Source: Phaeoceros laevis
Lineage: Eukaryota; Anthocerotophyta; Anthocerotopsida; Notothyladales
Length of the DNA: 21,681 bases
Assembly: GCA_049999765.1 (NCBI GenBank)
Contig: JBNGIQ010002656.1
Span: forward strand, 1-21,681
Reading direction: 5' to 3'
The notes beneath the pieces were generated by a model that saw nothing but the letters and a program-made list of their open reading frames with translations, did not search any database and had not been told where the DNA came from. The translations under genes were made by a program, and so were the position numbers. This document shows, one piece after another, positions 12,201-21,681 of the stretch (position 1 is its first letter; every line of letters starts with the position of its first letter).

Positions 12201-13626
12201 TTTCTTAGACCCGGTAATGCTTTGGACATGGGTTAGTTTTCATTTGGAGCTTTTCTTGTGATCGCCCTCAATTCTCCTGAGCTGACAGCCTTACCACGGG
12301 CTTTCTATGATTCTTTTATAGAGCGTGGATGTCTCACCTCTAGTGCCAGAGCTGGCACGATACTTTGATAACGTGTTGAGTAAAACAGTCTCTGAGTTGA
12401 ATTTCAAGGTAGGCTTGCACGACTTATGTCTTCTTGTGGGTTATTCCGCACAACGTCCTGTTTGAGTCTCTGAATCATGAGTAAGTGCTAATATTCTGCT
12501 TTTCCCAACAGGCAATTATTGATGGTCTGGGTGACGTTTTATTCAAGTTCCCCTTCCAGGTGCCTCCATATTATGCATTGATAGCTCGCACACTTACAGT
12601 ACTGGAAGGCATTGCCATGAAGTCAGATCCAGATTACAGGGTAAGTTTGGCTTGTAAGCATATTGGTGTCTCTTAAGGTCAGACATTTACTCTGGAGTTT
12701 TTTCTTTGCGTCTTCTTGACATAACACCTGGTTTTGCAGCTTATTGCAAAGGCTTACCCTTACGTCGCAAAAAGACTATTGACAGATGAGGCAAATGAGT
12801 TACGATCCTCGCTACAAGAGTTCCTTATCAAAGATGGTTCTTTCAGGTTTGCCTCCCTGAACTTGACTCTCAGTCTTGTGGACCACGGCAAACTATCGGT
12901 GTCGCTGAACTCTTACTGCTGCTGGTGCTGAGTAGATGGAGCCGCCTTGAAGATCTGGTTCAACAAGGGGACAAACAAGGTGGGATTAAACAAGAACAGT
13001 TCTGGACGCTGTTGCACTGGACAGTGTCCGAACAGAAGGTATGGAATAGAGAGCCTGGCCTCATTTTTAGCTTGTTGTTCAAAGTAACGAGTTCTTGTTA
13101 GTTTAATGGATCTCGACATGCTTTACAGGCCACCGGGGTGCGAAATGCGTTAGTAAACGACTTCGTGAGGTTTATAGATTTGATGGCGGTAAATGCAACG
13201 AGAACGGCTGCTTTGTCTCTTGCAAACTCCGTATCAGCATCGGAACAGGAGATAGAGAATATGCTTGACAAGGCGTTCCCTATCAAGAGGGCAGATCGAC
13301 AAACGTTAGAGCAGCTACTGCTTTTGAGAGACTCTGTGATACGCCCGGAGACTAGCTCAGAGCCTGAGTCGATTGAGTCATGGAAAGCTCCATGGGATGC
13401 AGCGTCTGACTTAATTACGTCTCTGAGCTCCACTGTGAGTAACGTTAGGCAACAAGTCGATCAAGTGGTGCCAGAGATGCAAAGGCTGACGGGTTCTCCA
13501 GGGTTTAGTCAGATGGCTGCAGACGTCGGACAGGGGTTGCTGACAAGGATGGGGGCCCGGGCACTTCGCATCTTACTTAGAGAGGAACCGCAAATTGATG
13601 CCAAGGATAAAACCGACATACCTTGA
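9244..13626 (+). CDS. ABC1K: ABC1/UbiB-family atypical kinase (ABC1K), probably plastid targeted
   Basis: Twenty exons: 9244-9453, 9545-9643, 9811-9860, 9978-10098, 10206-10280, 10405-10476, 10631-10696, 10778-10837, 10936-10983, 11094-11142, 11243-11355, 11471-11553, 11679-11818, 11931-12036, 12123-12213, 12322-12408, 12512-12640, 12740-12846, 12936-13038, 13129-13626; 769 codons (768 aa), all phases consistent. The family hallmarks are intact: KVGQ at 185-188, the alanine-rich AAAS loop at 245-248, ATP-site Lys267, ExD at 316-318, the catalytic HADPHPGN at 399-406 and DFG at 419-421. ABC1Ks are protein-kinase-like ATPases; plant plastid members sit in plastoglobules or envelope and affect prenyl-lipid metabolism. 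The first 70 residues are rich in Ala, Val, Arg and Ser, compatible with a transit peptide. An in-frame TGA at 9178 precedes the ATG. Residues from about 604 lie beyond the kinase core and are less conserved. It resembles the ABC1K1/ABC1K3 group, but the subgroup was not resolved. Confidence 0.93.
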
Positions 13627-14928
13627 ATAATATCTGCACCTTGTCTGTTGGACATTGTGTTCAATATCTCCTAAGAACAAATCTGTTTGCCGATCAGTAG
13701 GCTACCTGATCAACTTTCACATGTCAAGATACTTCTAACAAAATCTTTCATCAGCCCCGTCTCGTATATGTGAGAAAGCCAAAGCGGGAGCAAATGTAGC
13801 ATCATGGATTGAACTTAGTTGTCAAAGGCCTCAGCCTACAATAGTCCACCACCTAAAATTGATGCCGCAATTTACCTTGAGCAGACGAGAGGCGAACTCA
13901 TGAGAATCATAAGCCTCTGCTTTTAGCCCAGGTAACCCTAGACCTATCTGGTTGACCTGTGCTTGAGACCATCATAATTGCTGCAATCGGCACAACCAGA
14001 AGGTTGCTACGCCCCGAAAGATGGTATTTAAAAGCAAGTATAATCATTGGTCTCGCACACCGAGGTCGGGGTTATGAGCACAAACAGATTTGAGAGACCA
14101 GAAGAAGTAGCGACGAAGCCTTCTAGCAACAGTGCCCAACAGGATCAACAGCAGGAAGCAACTTTGGCTAGGACATCAAGAGGAGACGCCGGTAATAAAA
14201 CACCACAACGAGGATTGTGCAAACGTAGAACAGGGACGGGGCGTCATCTGCACAGCGAATTCCGCTCTGCGTTGCGGCTGCAGAAGCTTTCAACACAACC
14301 TAGCAGAGAAGGGGCCGCCATCAGGGATCACGGACGGAAAGGGGCAGATACTGAAGAACTGACTGATGAGGGCCACTATATAAGGGCACTACTCCAAGCC
14401 CTAACGGGATTGAGGGGTCCGTCACGTTTAGTAACAGCCGCGTGGAAGAGGCTGAGGACGGAACCTTCTGCTTAGCACACGCGTCTTCACATCTACGGCA
14501 GGCCTTCCGTCTGCTTCAGCGGAAGAAGGAAACTCACTATCGTCGCAAGCAGCTACAGCGTGCAATGGTTCTATGATCCCACCACTCGTTCTGAACTTTC
14601 ATGTAAGCTGCCAGGCTTGGTAGTCCATTTTTGCAGTGGTGGAGCTTGAGGCAGGCGCTAATTATGTATTTGGCAAGGTCTTTGATAGTTGCGATGTTTG
14701 CTGGCGTGACTTTTCTGCTCTGTATGTCTTTCTGAGGCAGACCGGGGAGCGGAGTGTGGAGATCGGACCATGTGATTGATCCGCTAATTCGTTGTCGGAA
14801 GTGTTTGGTTGTGTCTCGCAGCCGAGTGGGGTGGTTGGTCCTGTCAGGGTACTCATTGTTTGAAGAGGAGTTTGAGACCGCTATTGACAGCTGGTAGGAG
14901 GTGAAAGGGAATAGGTCAATCGTGGACC
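13627..14928 (+). promoter_or_regulatory. ABC1K 3' flank and CHMP1 promoter/5' UTR
   Basis: Intergenic stretch between two plus-strand genes. The right half should hold the CHMP1 promoter: a strong TATA box lies at 14377-14384. From it, transcription would begin near 14410, leaving a 5' leader of about 500 nt. That leader may contain an intron: a GTAAGC donor at 14603 and a CAG acceptor ending at 14890 are candidates only. A 142-codon frame at 14047-14475 runs through the TATA box and has no family resemblance, so it is not called a gene. Confidence 0.55.
14377..14384 (+). promoter_or_regulatory. TATA box, probable CHMP1 promoter
   Basis: TATATAAG in the context CACTATATAAGGGC is a near-consensus plant TATA box. 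It is the clearest one in the window and lies 545 bp upstream of the CHMP1 start codon, on the correct strand. Assignment to CHMP1 is by position. Confidence 0.65.
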
Positions 14929-15540
14929 ATGGGCGGGCAGGAAAAACTTCTTGACCAGATCTTTCAGCTGAAATATACTTCTAAGAGTCTGGTCCGGCAG
15001 GCTAAGAAATGTGAAAAGGAGGAAAAGAGCGAGAAGCTGAAGGTGAAGAAAGCCATTGAAAAGGGGAACATGGATGGTGCCCGTATATATGCACAGAACG
15101 CTATCCGTAAACACAATGAACAGCTCAATTATCTGCGGCTGTCCTCTCGACTGGATGCAGTTGTTGCTCGTCTTGGAACTCAGAGCAAGATGCAAACTAT
15201 CAGCAAGTCTATGTCCGGTATTGTCAAGGCCCTTGACAGTGCTCTAGCGGTTGGAAACATGCAAAAGATATCTCAGACCATGGACCAGTTTGAGAAGACA
15301 TTTGTGAACATGGAGGTGCAGTCTGAGTTTGTCGAAACTGCCATGGCTGGGAGCACGAGTCTTTCGACTCCTGAAGATGAAGTCAACTCTCTTATGCAGC
15401 AGGTTGCAGACGACTATGGATTAGAGGTATCTGTGGGGCTTCCTCAGGCTGCTTCTCATGCTGTTCCCGTGAAGGAAACAGCATCAGTCTCAGAAGACGA
15501 CCTAAGCCGAAGATTAGCGGAATTGAAGAGCAGGGGTTGA
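14929..15540 (+). CDS. CHMP1: CHMP1 (ESCRT-III-related, Did2/Vps46 family)
   Basis: Intronless 203-aa frame with the ATG in a strong context (ACCATGG). The protein is a typical Snf7-family ESCRT-III subunit: a basic N-terminal half (residues about 1-110, many Lys and Arg, predicted helical hairpin binding acidic membranes) and an acidic C-terminal half. The extreme C terminus has a MIM1 motif, Leu192, Arg195-Leu196, Leu199-Lys200, which in this family binds the MIT domain of the AAA ATPase VPS4 and of LIP5. CHMP1 proteins work late in ESCRT-III assembly, in sorting of membrane cargo into multivesicular bodies; Arabidopsis CHMP1A/B are needed for sorting auxin carriers. Full length compared with family members (about 200 aa). 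The only multi-exon-free gene of the window, which could reflect ancient retroposition, though the family may simply have few introns. Confidence 0.96.
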   Translation: MGGQEKLLDQIFQLKYTSKSLVRQAKKCEKEEKSEKLKVKKAIEKGNMDGARIYAQNAIRKHNEQLNYLRLSSRLDAVVARLGTQSKMQTISKSMSGIVKALDSALAVGNMQKISQTMDQFEKTFVNMEVQSEFVETAMAGSTSLSTPEDEVNSLMQQVADDYGLEVSVGLPQAASHAVPVKETASVSEDDLSRRLAELKSRG

Positions 15541-16485
15541 TCTTTGACAGAAGCACTCCGCTTCTCTCTGTGTATTTATGTACATCATCATCGTAGTGGC
15601 CACCCTACTACTGGTAGTGGTGCTACTGGTAGTGGGGTTGCAAGTGGTCTGTATTGTGGATTGGGGGCCTCGTTCACAATTAAAAAGTGACTTCAGATTA
15701 GTGGCACAGTGCCATGGTGTCCAGGGCAAACTTGGGTGGAGTTTTTCCTGGAAGCTTCTCGTGCTCTCACTACTGAGAACAGTGAGAACAGTATGTTGAA
15801 ATGGTCTGTGTTCTAGAATCTTTATGCATATGTTCGGATGTTCCTCTGCGGACACCACCCTATACTTAATTCACGAACATCCCAAAGGTCGGTCGCATCT
15901 CCAAGGGTCATGTCGTCTCGAAGGCTTCAGTGTGCCTCCATTTTTCTGAGGTTATTGCAGCACCGCAACTCAATTCGGAAGATGCACTGAACACTACAGC
16001 TTTTGGAGTATATGCTGTATTCTGGTGACATTCACCAACCGGTAGTGTATGTATCGTCTTGCCTACTATTACTCCTAAAATGATTGTTCTGTGGCTTATC
16101 AGCTTCGATTTACCCGTTAGTGGAATTGCTGTCGGTTATGTTAGTGCCGGCCTTGCACGAAGAGATTGATGGCCCGTTAATCGTGTCGATGCAACCCTTG
16201 CACTTTAAAGGAAACCGTGTAAGATGAGATTTCTGTTAGTCAGATCCTATTATTAGTGCATGCTAAAGTGACTCGGTGGAACCAGAACAGCTGATACAGC
16301 TTCACCCTTAAAGGGCGCACACATGGACGGCTTTTGGCCGTTTTTGGCATGAGGTGGACATGCATGTTGCATGGAGGCTTGCAGACCAAATTACGAACAC
16401 GCTCTTTGCAATCAGAGTCTCGCAATAAGGTCTGCCTCCCCGAGGTTCACGACTGTAAACCTAGCACAGCACGAGTTCCTTAGAC
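15541..16485. other. Convergent 3' region between CHMP1 and CGS
   Basis: CHMP1 (plus) and CGS (minus) end facing each other, so this holds both 3' UTRs and terminators of transcription. Near the CHMP1 end, CTACTGGTAGTGG is repeated at 15608-15620 and 15623-15635; this creates a hydrophobic-looking frame (15578-15799) that is an artefact of the repeat. No RNA gene or other coding frame is supported. Confidence 0.5.
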
Positions 16486-19400
16486 CTAAAGCGCTGCCAA
16501 AGACTGCATGACATCGTTGTAAATGTCATCGTAGTCCTCAATCCCACAACTGAAGCGGACCAGGTTGTCCTTAATACCCAGCCGCGCCCTGTCAGCTGGG
16601 CTCTGATCCCTGCTCAGCAACCACATTGTCAACTCCAAAGACATGAACTCATTTGAAAGGACGACAAAATCATAAAACTCGTTTGGCCGGAAACAATCTG
16701 AGGTGAGAGGATTACCAATAAGATATAATTGTAGGTTGTTCAACAAGGCTCTCACAACCACCTAGGGATGGGGCAATGTACGGAATTCGAAGGTTGTCAA
16801 TAAATCTGGAGGTGTACTCTAAATCTCCCTTCAACTGCATTACAACATAACAACACAAGTTAAGAATCATGACAAATAGAAGCTTTCGGTGTTACTGGCC
16901 GTTGAATCGTTTGAGATTTTTACCTCAAAGCTTACGACACCGCCAAAACCAGTCATTTGACGCTTGGCAATGTGGTGCTCTGGATGACTCTCCAGGCCAG
17001 GATAATGTACACGAAGAACCTACAAGCAAGTCCCGAACACACCACGTCCACTGCCTTCATTTGGCTTGAAATTTGTGAACACCTCAATATCCATTACATT
17101 CATGATAATCATCAATGGCAATGAACCAAATCATACCTTGGGATGGTTTTCCAGAGCATGGGCAAGTCTCAAGGCTGTCCGATTCTGTTGCTTCACACGT
17201 AGATCAAGAGTCTTCATGCCACGGAGAATGAGGTAGGAGGCATGCTGTTGCACAGGAACCACTGACTGCATTACGAAATGCCCTCCCACTGGAGCCAGTC
17301 TATGTGAAATATAGATGACTGATATGAACATGATATTACCGGGTCAACAACTCCCCCTAGCACATTGTGCAAAGCTCGGACAGCTCCAACGCATTTTTTG
17401 GAGCCACTTAAACTCCCTGCCAGCACCTGTTTATGCACCATATTCGGCAGCCGAAACAACATTCAACCCAGGTGATTGCAACTACCATGAGTCGGTTCAC
17501 ACACAACCTACTGGTCTGCCACTTCTTCGTTAATTCGAGAATAATGATGAGCTTACGTCATTGTGGCCAGCAATATACTTCGTAGCAGAATGCAACACAA
17601 CATCAGCCCCAAGAGCCAGAGCCTTCTGGTTAACAGGTGTTGCAAAAGTGCCATCGATGCAAACCAAGGTACCCTTGCTGTGGCACAGCTCAGAGACAAG
17701 GGCCACATCGATGCACCGCATGTACGGATTTGTGGGCGATTCGGAGAAAAAGAGAGACACCTGACCAGAAAAACAAGCACCAAATCAGCGGAGGCGGTCC
17801 AGAACATTTTGATGCATGCAAAAAAGCTGATAAGTTCCTAGATAACAGCGTTCAGCGCCCACCTGATTGGCTTCCAAAGCTGCCTTTAGGGTACTCATAT
17901 CAGCAGGATCAATGACAGTTGTCTGTAAACACATGTGAAATGAATTTTCTAGATCAATTTGAAGCAACAAGGAAATGCTCATAGACCTAAAGAGATGAGG
18001 GAAAGACCAGTAAACTCGGCGACTGACCGTGATACCCATCTTGGGGAGCACTGTCTGTATAAATTGACGAGTTCGCCGATAGCAGTCTAGAGTGGTGACG
18101 ATGTGCCCTCCAGCAGGAACCAGAGCTAACAACATAGTCGTCGCAGCACACATACCGGACGATGACAACAATGTTGCCTCTGCTCCTTCAAGAGCACTGA
18201 GTAGAGGATAAAACAAGGATGTCAAAAGATCATGTGTGATGCCACACCAGCTTCAGCAGAAAACAGGGGCAACACGGAGAAAACTTTGACCTAATCTTTT
18301 CCTCAGCTGTGTGAGTTGTGGGATTGCCATATCGTCCATATTCAAAACTGCGGTGTGTCCCCTCCTACGCCAACAACGATCAACCAAGGTTCAGTCCAAA
18401 TTCCTTGATCTACAAGGTGCCAATGGCCAGTCGAAAGCTATTTACGCTCTTGAGTCTCGAGCAGAACACACCTGAAATGCGATAAGCTCTGCTGTATTCT
18501 TGAAAGTGTATGTTGACGTCTGCACAATTGGAGTTGTCAAAGAATCTGAGACGTTTGGTCTTCCTGCTCTCTCACCTTCACATTCAAAGATAATCAAGAT
18601 CACCTCAGCGATTGCTCACAACAGCCAAAAGTGCCATTAAGGCACACCAGAAGTGCCACCGATGGAGAGGGGAGGGTGAAGCACCGGAGCTAAACACTGG
18701 ATGAACGTCGTCAGACACAAAGCAAACTCAGCCAGCACGTCACAGAAACGGAGCAATCTCAGCTGCAGCTGAGACGAACTCCATGCGACTGTCGCCTCGA
18801 CATATCAGCAGGGATGCACAGATACAGACCGAGAGCTACCTTACGAGGCCATGGACGTGCCATTGCCTGATCTAATTCCATGAGATTTTACGCAAGATCC
18901 CACCCGGAAGTAATGCCAACAGAGAGCAGCAAGCAGGCGAAAATTTCAGAGTACTAATAAGGACGTGGAGGGAATTGCAGTCAGAAACGCCACAAAGAGA
19001 GGACACTCGACACGGGGGCAGATTGGGGCCCTAAGTACCAAGATAGCTACAGGCTGAGGTCCAGGGTGCGCACCCCCATGCACAGAAAGTGTGCTGTTGG
19101 ATATGACGGGGCCAACTGCTATAGCACCATTCCCGGGCTTAGAGATACTGATGGCACGCGCGTCGGATTCGATGAGCCGAATGTCAGTAGCCGCAGCAGC
19201 CACGGCCACGGCACTGGCAGCTGCGACGCCGTTCTCTGGCACATCCTTACAGAAGGTCTTGGCGGCAGAGACATCCGTCGCCGATGCTGCCACAACCTGT
19301 GCAACACCAATGTTGCTGCAGTTGCGGCGCGCCTTGATGCTCAGCTGGCGCACAAAGTTGGGAGGGAACCTTGAGATGAGCGGAGAGGAGCCATAGCCCC

Positions 19401-19578
19401 AGCGGCTCAGCAGCACCTTTGAAAAGGTAACCCCTTCCCCTGCAACCCCGAAGGATGTTGGTCCGCCCTGGGCGAACGTCGGACGGGCTGCCCCAGAGGC
19501 GTCCGCCCTGCAGCAGTCATTCACCACCGCAAAGGCAGCGACTGTCTGCAAACTGCAAAGCGCAGCCATGCCTGTCAC
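16486..19578 (-). CDS. CGS1: Cystathionine gamma-synthase, plastid precursor
   Basis: Eleven minus-strand exons: 19074-19578, 18472-18575, 18291-18364, 18028-18196, 17863-17922, 17557-17760, 17340-17426, 17137-17244, 16924-17019, 16716-16834, 16486-16609; 550 codons (549 aa), all in phase. CGS joins O-phosphohomoserine (plants) and cysteine to cystathionine, the committed step to methionine, in the plastid. Visible PLP-enzyme signatures: [28 protein letters not shown] with the ring-binding Asp340, HSATKY with Schiff-base Lys365, [15 protein letters not shown] and the C-terminal [15 protein letters not shown]. Exon 1 encodes a plant-specific leader: Ala/Ser-rich transit region, [10 protein letters not shown] and the MTO1 element at 84-94, then an alanine-rich linker. 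Length is close to Arabidopsis CGS1. Intron 1 (498 nt) is the longest and its acceptor is AAG rather than CAG or TAG. Exon 8 follows DP with HASYLILRG, one residue shorter than the usual DPNAAYL. Confidence 0.96.
19276..19329 (-). promoter_or_regulatory. MTO1 nascent-peptide region of CGS, downstream Trp missing
   Basis: Codons 84-94 encode [11 protein letters not shown], identical to the Arabidopsis CGS1 MTO1 region (residues 77-87 as I recall). In Arabidopsis this peptide acts in the ribosome exit tunnel and, with S-adenosylmethionine, arrests translation at the serine right after a tryptophan (W93-S94), followed by mRNA decay. Here the aligned positions after VVAAS are Ala100 (codon 19279-19281) and Thr101 (19276-19278), not Trp-Ser. 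The core is thus conserved while the arrest site is not, so feedback may be absent or altered. Confidence 0.85.
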
Positions 19579-19913
19579 TCACACCGATCCACCCCCAGCC
19601 GCAAATCTTGACAAATAAAGAAGTTGCCGCCGCCGTCTCCTCCTCCCAAACCCAACAAGTCTTGTGCAAGAAAAAATATCTAGATCTAAGCGAAGCTTTT
19701 GGCTAGCCTGCGGCTGGCGCAATAAGCTAAGGCAGCTTGCGCGAGTGCTCCTTTCACGCACAAGCCTGCGGGGTGCAAGGAGCGACTCTCGTGTGCTCTA
19801 GTCTCTGCCACAGCACTGCGGATCCGAAAAGTGCGGACCCCCAAATGGCGCGGAGCTGTGCTGTACTTTACATGGGAATCTACCAATATTTGGTTATACT
19901 GTACAGTAGTGGT
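19579..19913 (-). promoter_or_regulatory. CGS 5' UTR and proximal promoter
   Basis: Upstream of the CGS start codon on the minus strand. A purine-rich GGAGGAGGAGACGG stretch on the minus strand (about 19629-19645) probably lies in the 5' leader. No canonical TATA is clear; the AGATATTTTTT stretch near 19676 is a weak candidate. Short repeats (GCCTGCGG near 19707 and 19765; GCTCCTT and AAGGAGC arms near 19746 and 19778) are visible. Confidence 0.45.
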
Positions 19914-19930
19914 GCCAGGGCCAGGGGTAC

Positions 19931-20357
19931 GCCGGCAAACAGTGTAAAGTGCTCCGGTACCCTGACCCCTTCCGCCGGTTGTGGCAAAAACCCTTCGGCT
20001 GGGAAAACGGCTTAAAGCCGGTCCATGTAAGGGTTTGCCGGTAATTGTCCGTTGGCATTATGTACATGCCGGCAATTACAATGTATAGATACTACATGCT
20101 CACCCCGTGCATGAGCAAACAAGGCCACAGGCGGAAGCGGCTTATTAGGCCCGCATGGTTATATTATGGCATGTGCATGTGCATGTGGTGTGGAGCATCA
20201 TGCTGCATATCACATGACACATCCCATGTATGATAGGGTTTGTAATGATTATTTGGTCCACCCGTTAGTCTTATGAAACGCCAGCCAACTTATTTGTCCA
20301 AATGTTTTTGCCAGCTTTGTGCCGGTCAAGTCCACGAAATGCCAGCTTTTCGCCGGT
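19931..20357. repeat. Cluster of GCCGGY motifs with direct and inverted repeats
   Basis: GCCGGT or GCCGGC occurs seven times in 427 bp: 19931, 19974, 20017, 20037, 20068, 20321 and 20352. Two copies lie in an 18-bp direct repeat, TGCCAGCTTTGTGCCGGT (20309-20326) and TGCCAGCTTTTCGCCGGT (20340-20357), 16 of 18 identical. Two others flank an imperfect hairpin with arms GTAATTG and CAATTAC (about 20041-20079). A GCATGT run is at 20168-20186. The origin is unknown; a decayed non-autonomous element is possible. Confidence 0.7.
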
Positions 20358-20549
20358 ACACGTAGTATCCCGAGCCCTGAGTGGTGAGTGGTGCCTGTAC
20401 AATCCTGAGAAATAATAAGATGACAATTGCGGCCCACAATTGGATTTAGTGAATCAGTCCAAGATGGGCAAATACCAGAAAGTAAAAAGTAGTATTTGTC
20501 CACAATCGATCAAAACCATCAACAAGCAAGTGATTATATAAGTTCTAAC

Positions 20550-21681
20550 TTGTAAGTCTAATTATGATCAACGAATTATATATATAATTATTATTAAAAT
20601 CTATTGATAATATCATGAGTCAAGACGGGCTATACTCTAGTAGTAGGTGGATGTGAGCCAAGAACACTAATTAAGGTTGATGAATTCCTTGAGACTATAG
20701 GTGTAACACTCTCGAGGGGATGAAGCTCTGTATTAGGGTCATGGTCACTTGAAAGATTGGACCAGGAGTTTCCTTATCACATTTTGAAGCTCTCAGCATT
20801 GTAAAAGTTTGTCATGCAAGAATGATGATAAAAATAAATTAATTTTAATCTATTTATAAAGGTAGTTGTCTCCTGATCACATGAACATGGCATAATTTGT
20901 TTGACACATTGAATTGCAAACACACCCTTAATGTTAGAAAATTTATAGACATATTGGATTTTTATTTAATGAATACTTGTTCTTGCATTTGACATCATAA
21001 ATGAAGGATATAAGTATGGGTCAGATATGAGTCATTTTAAAAACTTTTAATATCTCTAGGCATATATAATATTATAGATGTATTGAGTTAAGAAAAATCA
21101 TAGTATTTAGTTTTAAATATCATAAATAAAAGATATATAATGTGCAAGTACATTGAAGTACAATGCATAAGATAGGAAGATATATGTATATATACTGTAG
21201 ACGTATAATATTATAAATGTATAGAATAAGATAGACGATAACTATAGCGGTTGTTTGGTGACTCTTTGAAGATTTATTCTACAATGTACATGGTATTGCA
21301 TACCATTATTAAGGACTTTAGACAATAAAAAATAGTATGGATGATGCAAACCTTATCTCACTCAAATCAATGGTACTTATCTTCTGGATCTCACAATTTG
21401 AAGTATGCAAGTAGTAAACATGGATACACAACATCTATCACAAATTTATCAAGATGAACAAAAGTTCACAACCAACCTAAATGATAATTCAAAAATCTAT
21501 GCAAGTATACAGAGGTTGCTTACATGTCTCTTATCTTTTGGTAATATATCTTCATTGGACAAACTTTATATTATTGTAATATATGAACAATAGTAACACA
21601 GAGTTATTGTCTAATTCTGATATAATGATTTCTTTCATAATTACACTACATATTTTGAGGAGCTCACTTCTTGTACATAAA
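20550..21681. other. AT-rich gene-poor tail
   Basis: Base composition changes sharply near 20550: long A/T runs, ATATAT tracts and very few G or C, unlike the gene-bearing rest. The only open frame of size (21405-21593 plus, 62 codons) has no recognisable motif. One diverged direct repeat is present: TATAATATTATAGATGTAT (21065-21083) and TATAATATTATAAATGTAT (21204-21222), 18 of 19 identical. It could be the edge of an AT-rich transposon, heterochromatin, or inserted organelle DNA; nothing seen decides between these. Confidence 0.6.

Noticed and set aside
14047-14475. 142-codon open frame upstream of CHMP1
   Set aside because: It runs across the best TATA box in the window, is rich in polar residues without motifs, and has no family resemblance. 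Most likely promoter and leader sequence.
15578-15799. Possible small membrane protein with Val/Leu-rich N terminus
   Set aside because: The hydrophobic stretch comes from translating the CTACTGGTAGTGG repeat in the CHMP1 3' region; no conserved sequence follows.
19066-19396. Two long overlapping plus-strand frames
   Set aside because: They lie opposite exon 1 of CGS, whose minus-strand frame has clear homology; the others are shadows of its GC-rich codons.
1-21681. Mobile element, CRISPR array, tRNA or rRNA genes
   Set aside because: No transposase, integrase or reverse transcriptase motif was seen in any frame, no regularly spaced repeats, and no convincing tRNA A/B-box pair or rRNA stretch by eye. 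A covariance-model scan would be needed to exclude small RNAs.

Overview
The window is nuclear DNA of a plant, most likely an early-diverging land plant (bryophyte or lycophyte grade). Reasons: many short GT-AG introns (mostly about 50-300 nt), a chloroplast-type cystathionine gamma-synthase carrying the plant MTO1 nascent-peptide element, a chloroplast-style ABC1K kinase, and a plant CLEC16A/TT9-type gene. The species cannot be named from sequence alone. Exon models were built by hand from splice sites, reading phase and protein family similarity; all but one junction keep phase without forcing.

Layout. 1-472: AT-leaning unassigned sequence with a small tandem repeat and hairpin. 473-1895 (minus): RING finger plus coiled-coil protein, probable E3 ubiquitin ligase, 5 exons. 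1896-2984: shared divergent 5' region. 2985-7824 (plus): 20-exon CLEC16A-like gene (plant TT9/GFS9 family), 824 aa. 7825-9243: intergenic, with a 20-bp perfect inverted repeat. 9244-13626 (plus): 20-exon ABC1/UbiB atypical kinase, 768 aa, probably plastid targeted. 13627-14928: intergenic and CHMP1 promoter with a clear TATA box. 14929-15540 (plus): intronless CHMP1 (ESCRT-III), 203 aa. 15541-16485: convergent 3' region. 16486-19578 (minus): 11-exon cystathionine gamma-synthase, 549 aa. 19579-20550: 5' flank of CGS followed by a cluster of GCCGGY motifs and short repeats. About 20550-21681: strongly AT-rich, gene-poor tail.

The genes do not form an operon-like system. Two (CLEC16A-like and CHMP1) act in endosome/vacuole trafficking and two (ABC1K and CGS) are predicted plastid proteins, but the neighbourhood looks like ordinary gene order. 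The most interesting biological point is in CGS: the MTO1 core is intact, but the tryptophan just downstream, needed for S-adenosylmethionine-dependent translational arrest in Arabidopsis, is replaced by alanine. I found no mobile element with a recognisable transposase or reverse transcriptase, no CRISPR array and no convincing tRNA or rRNA gene.
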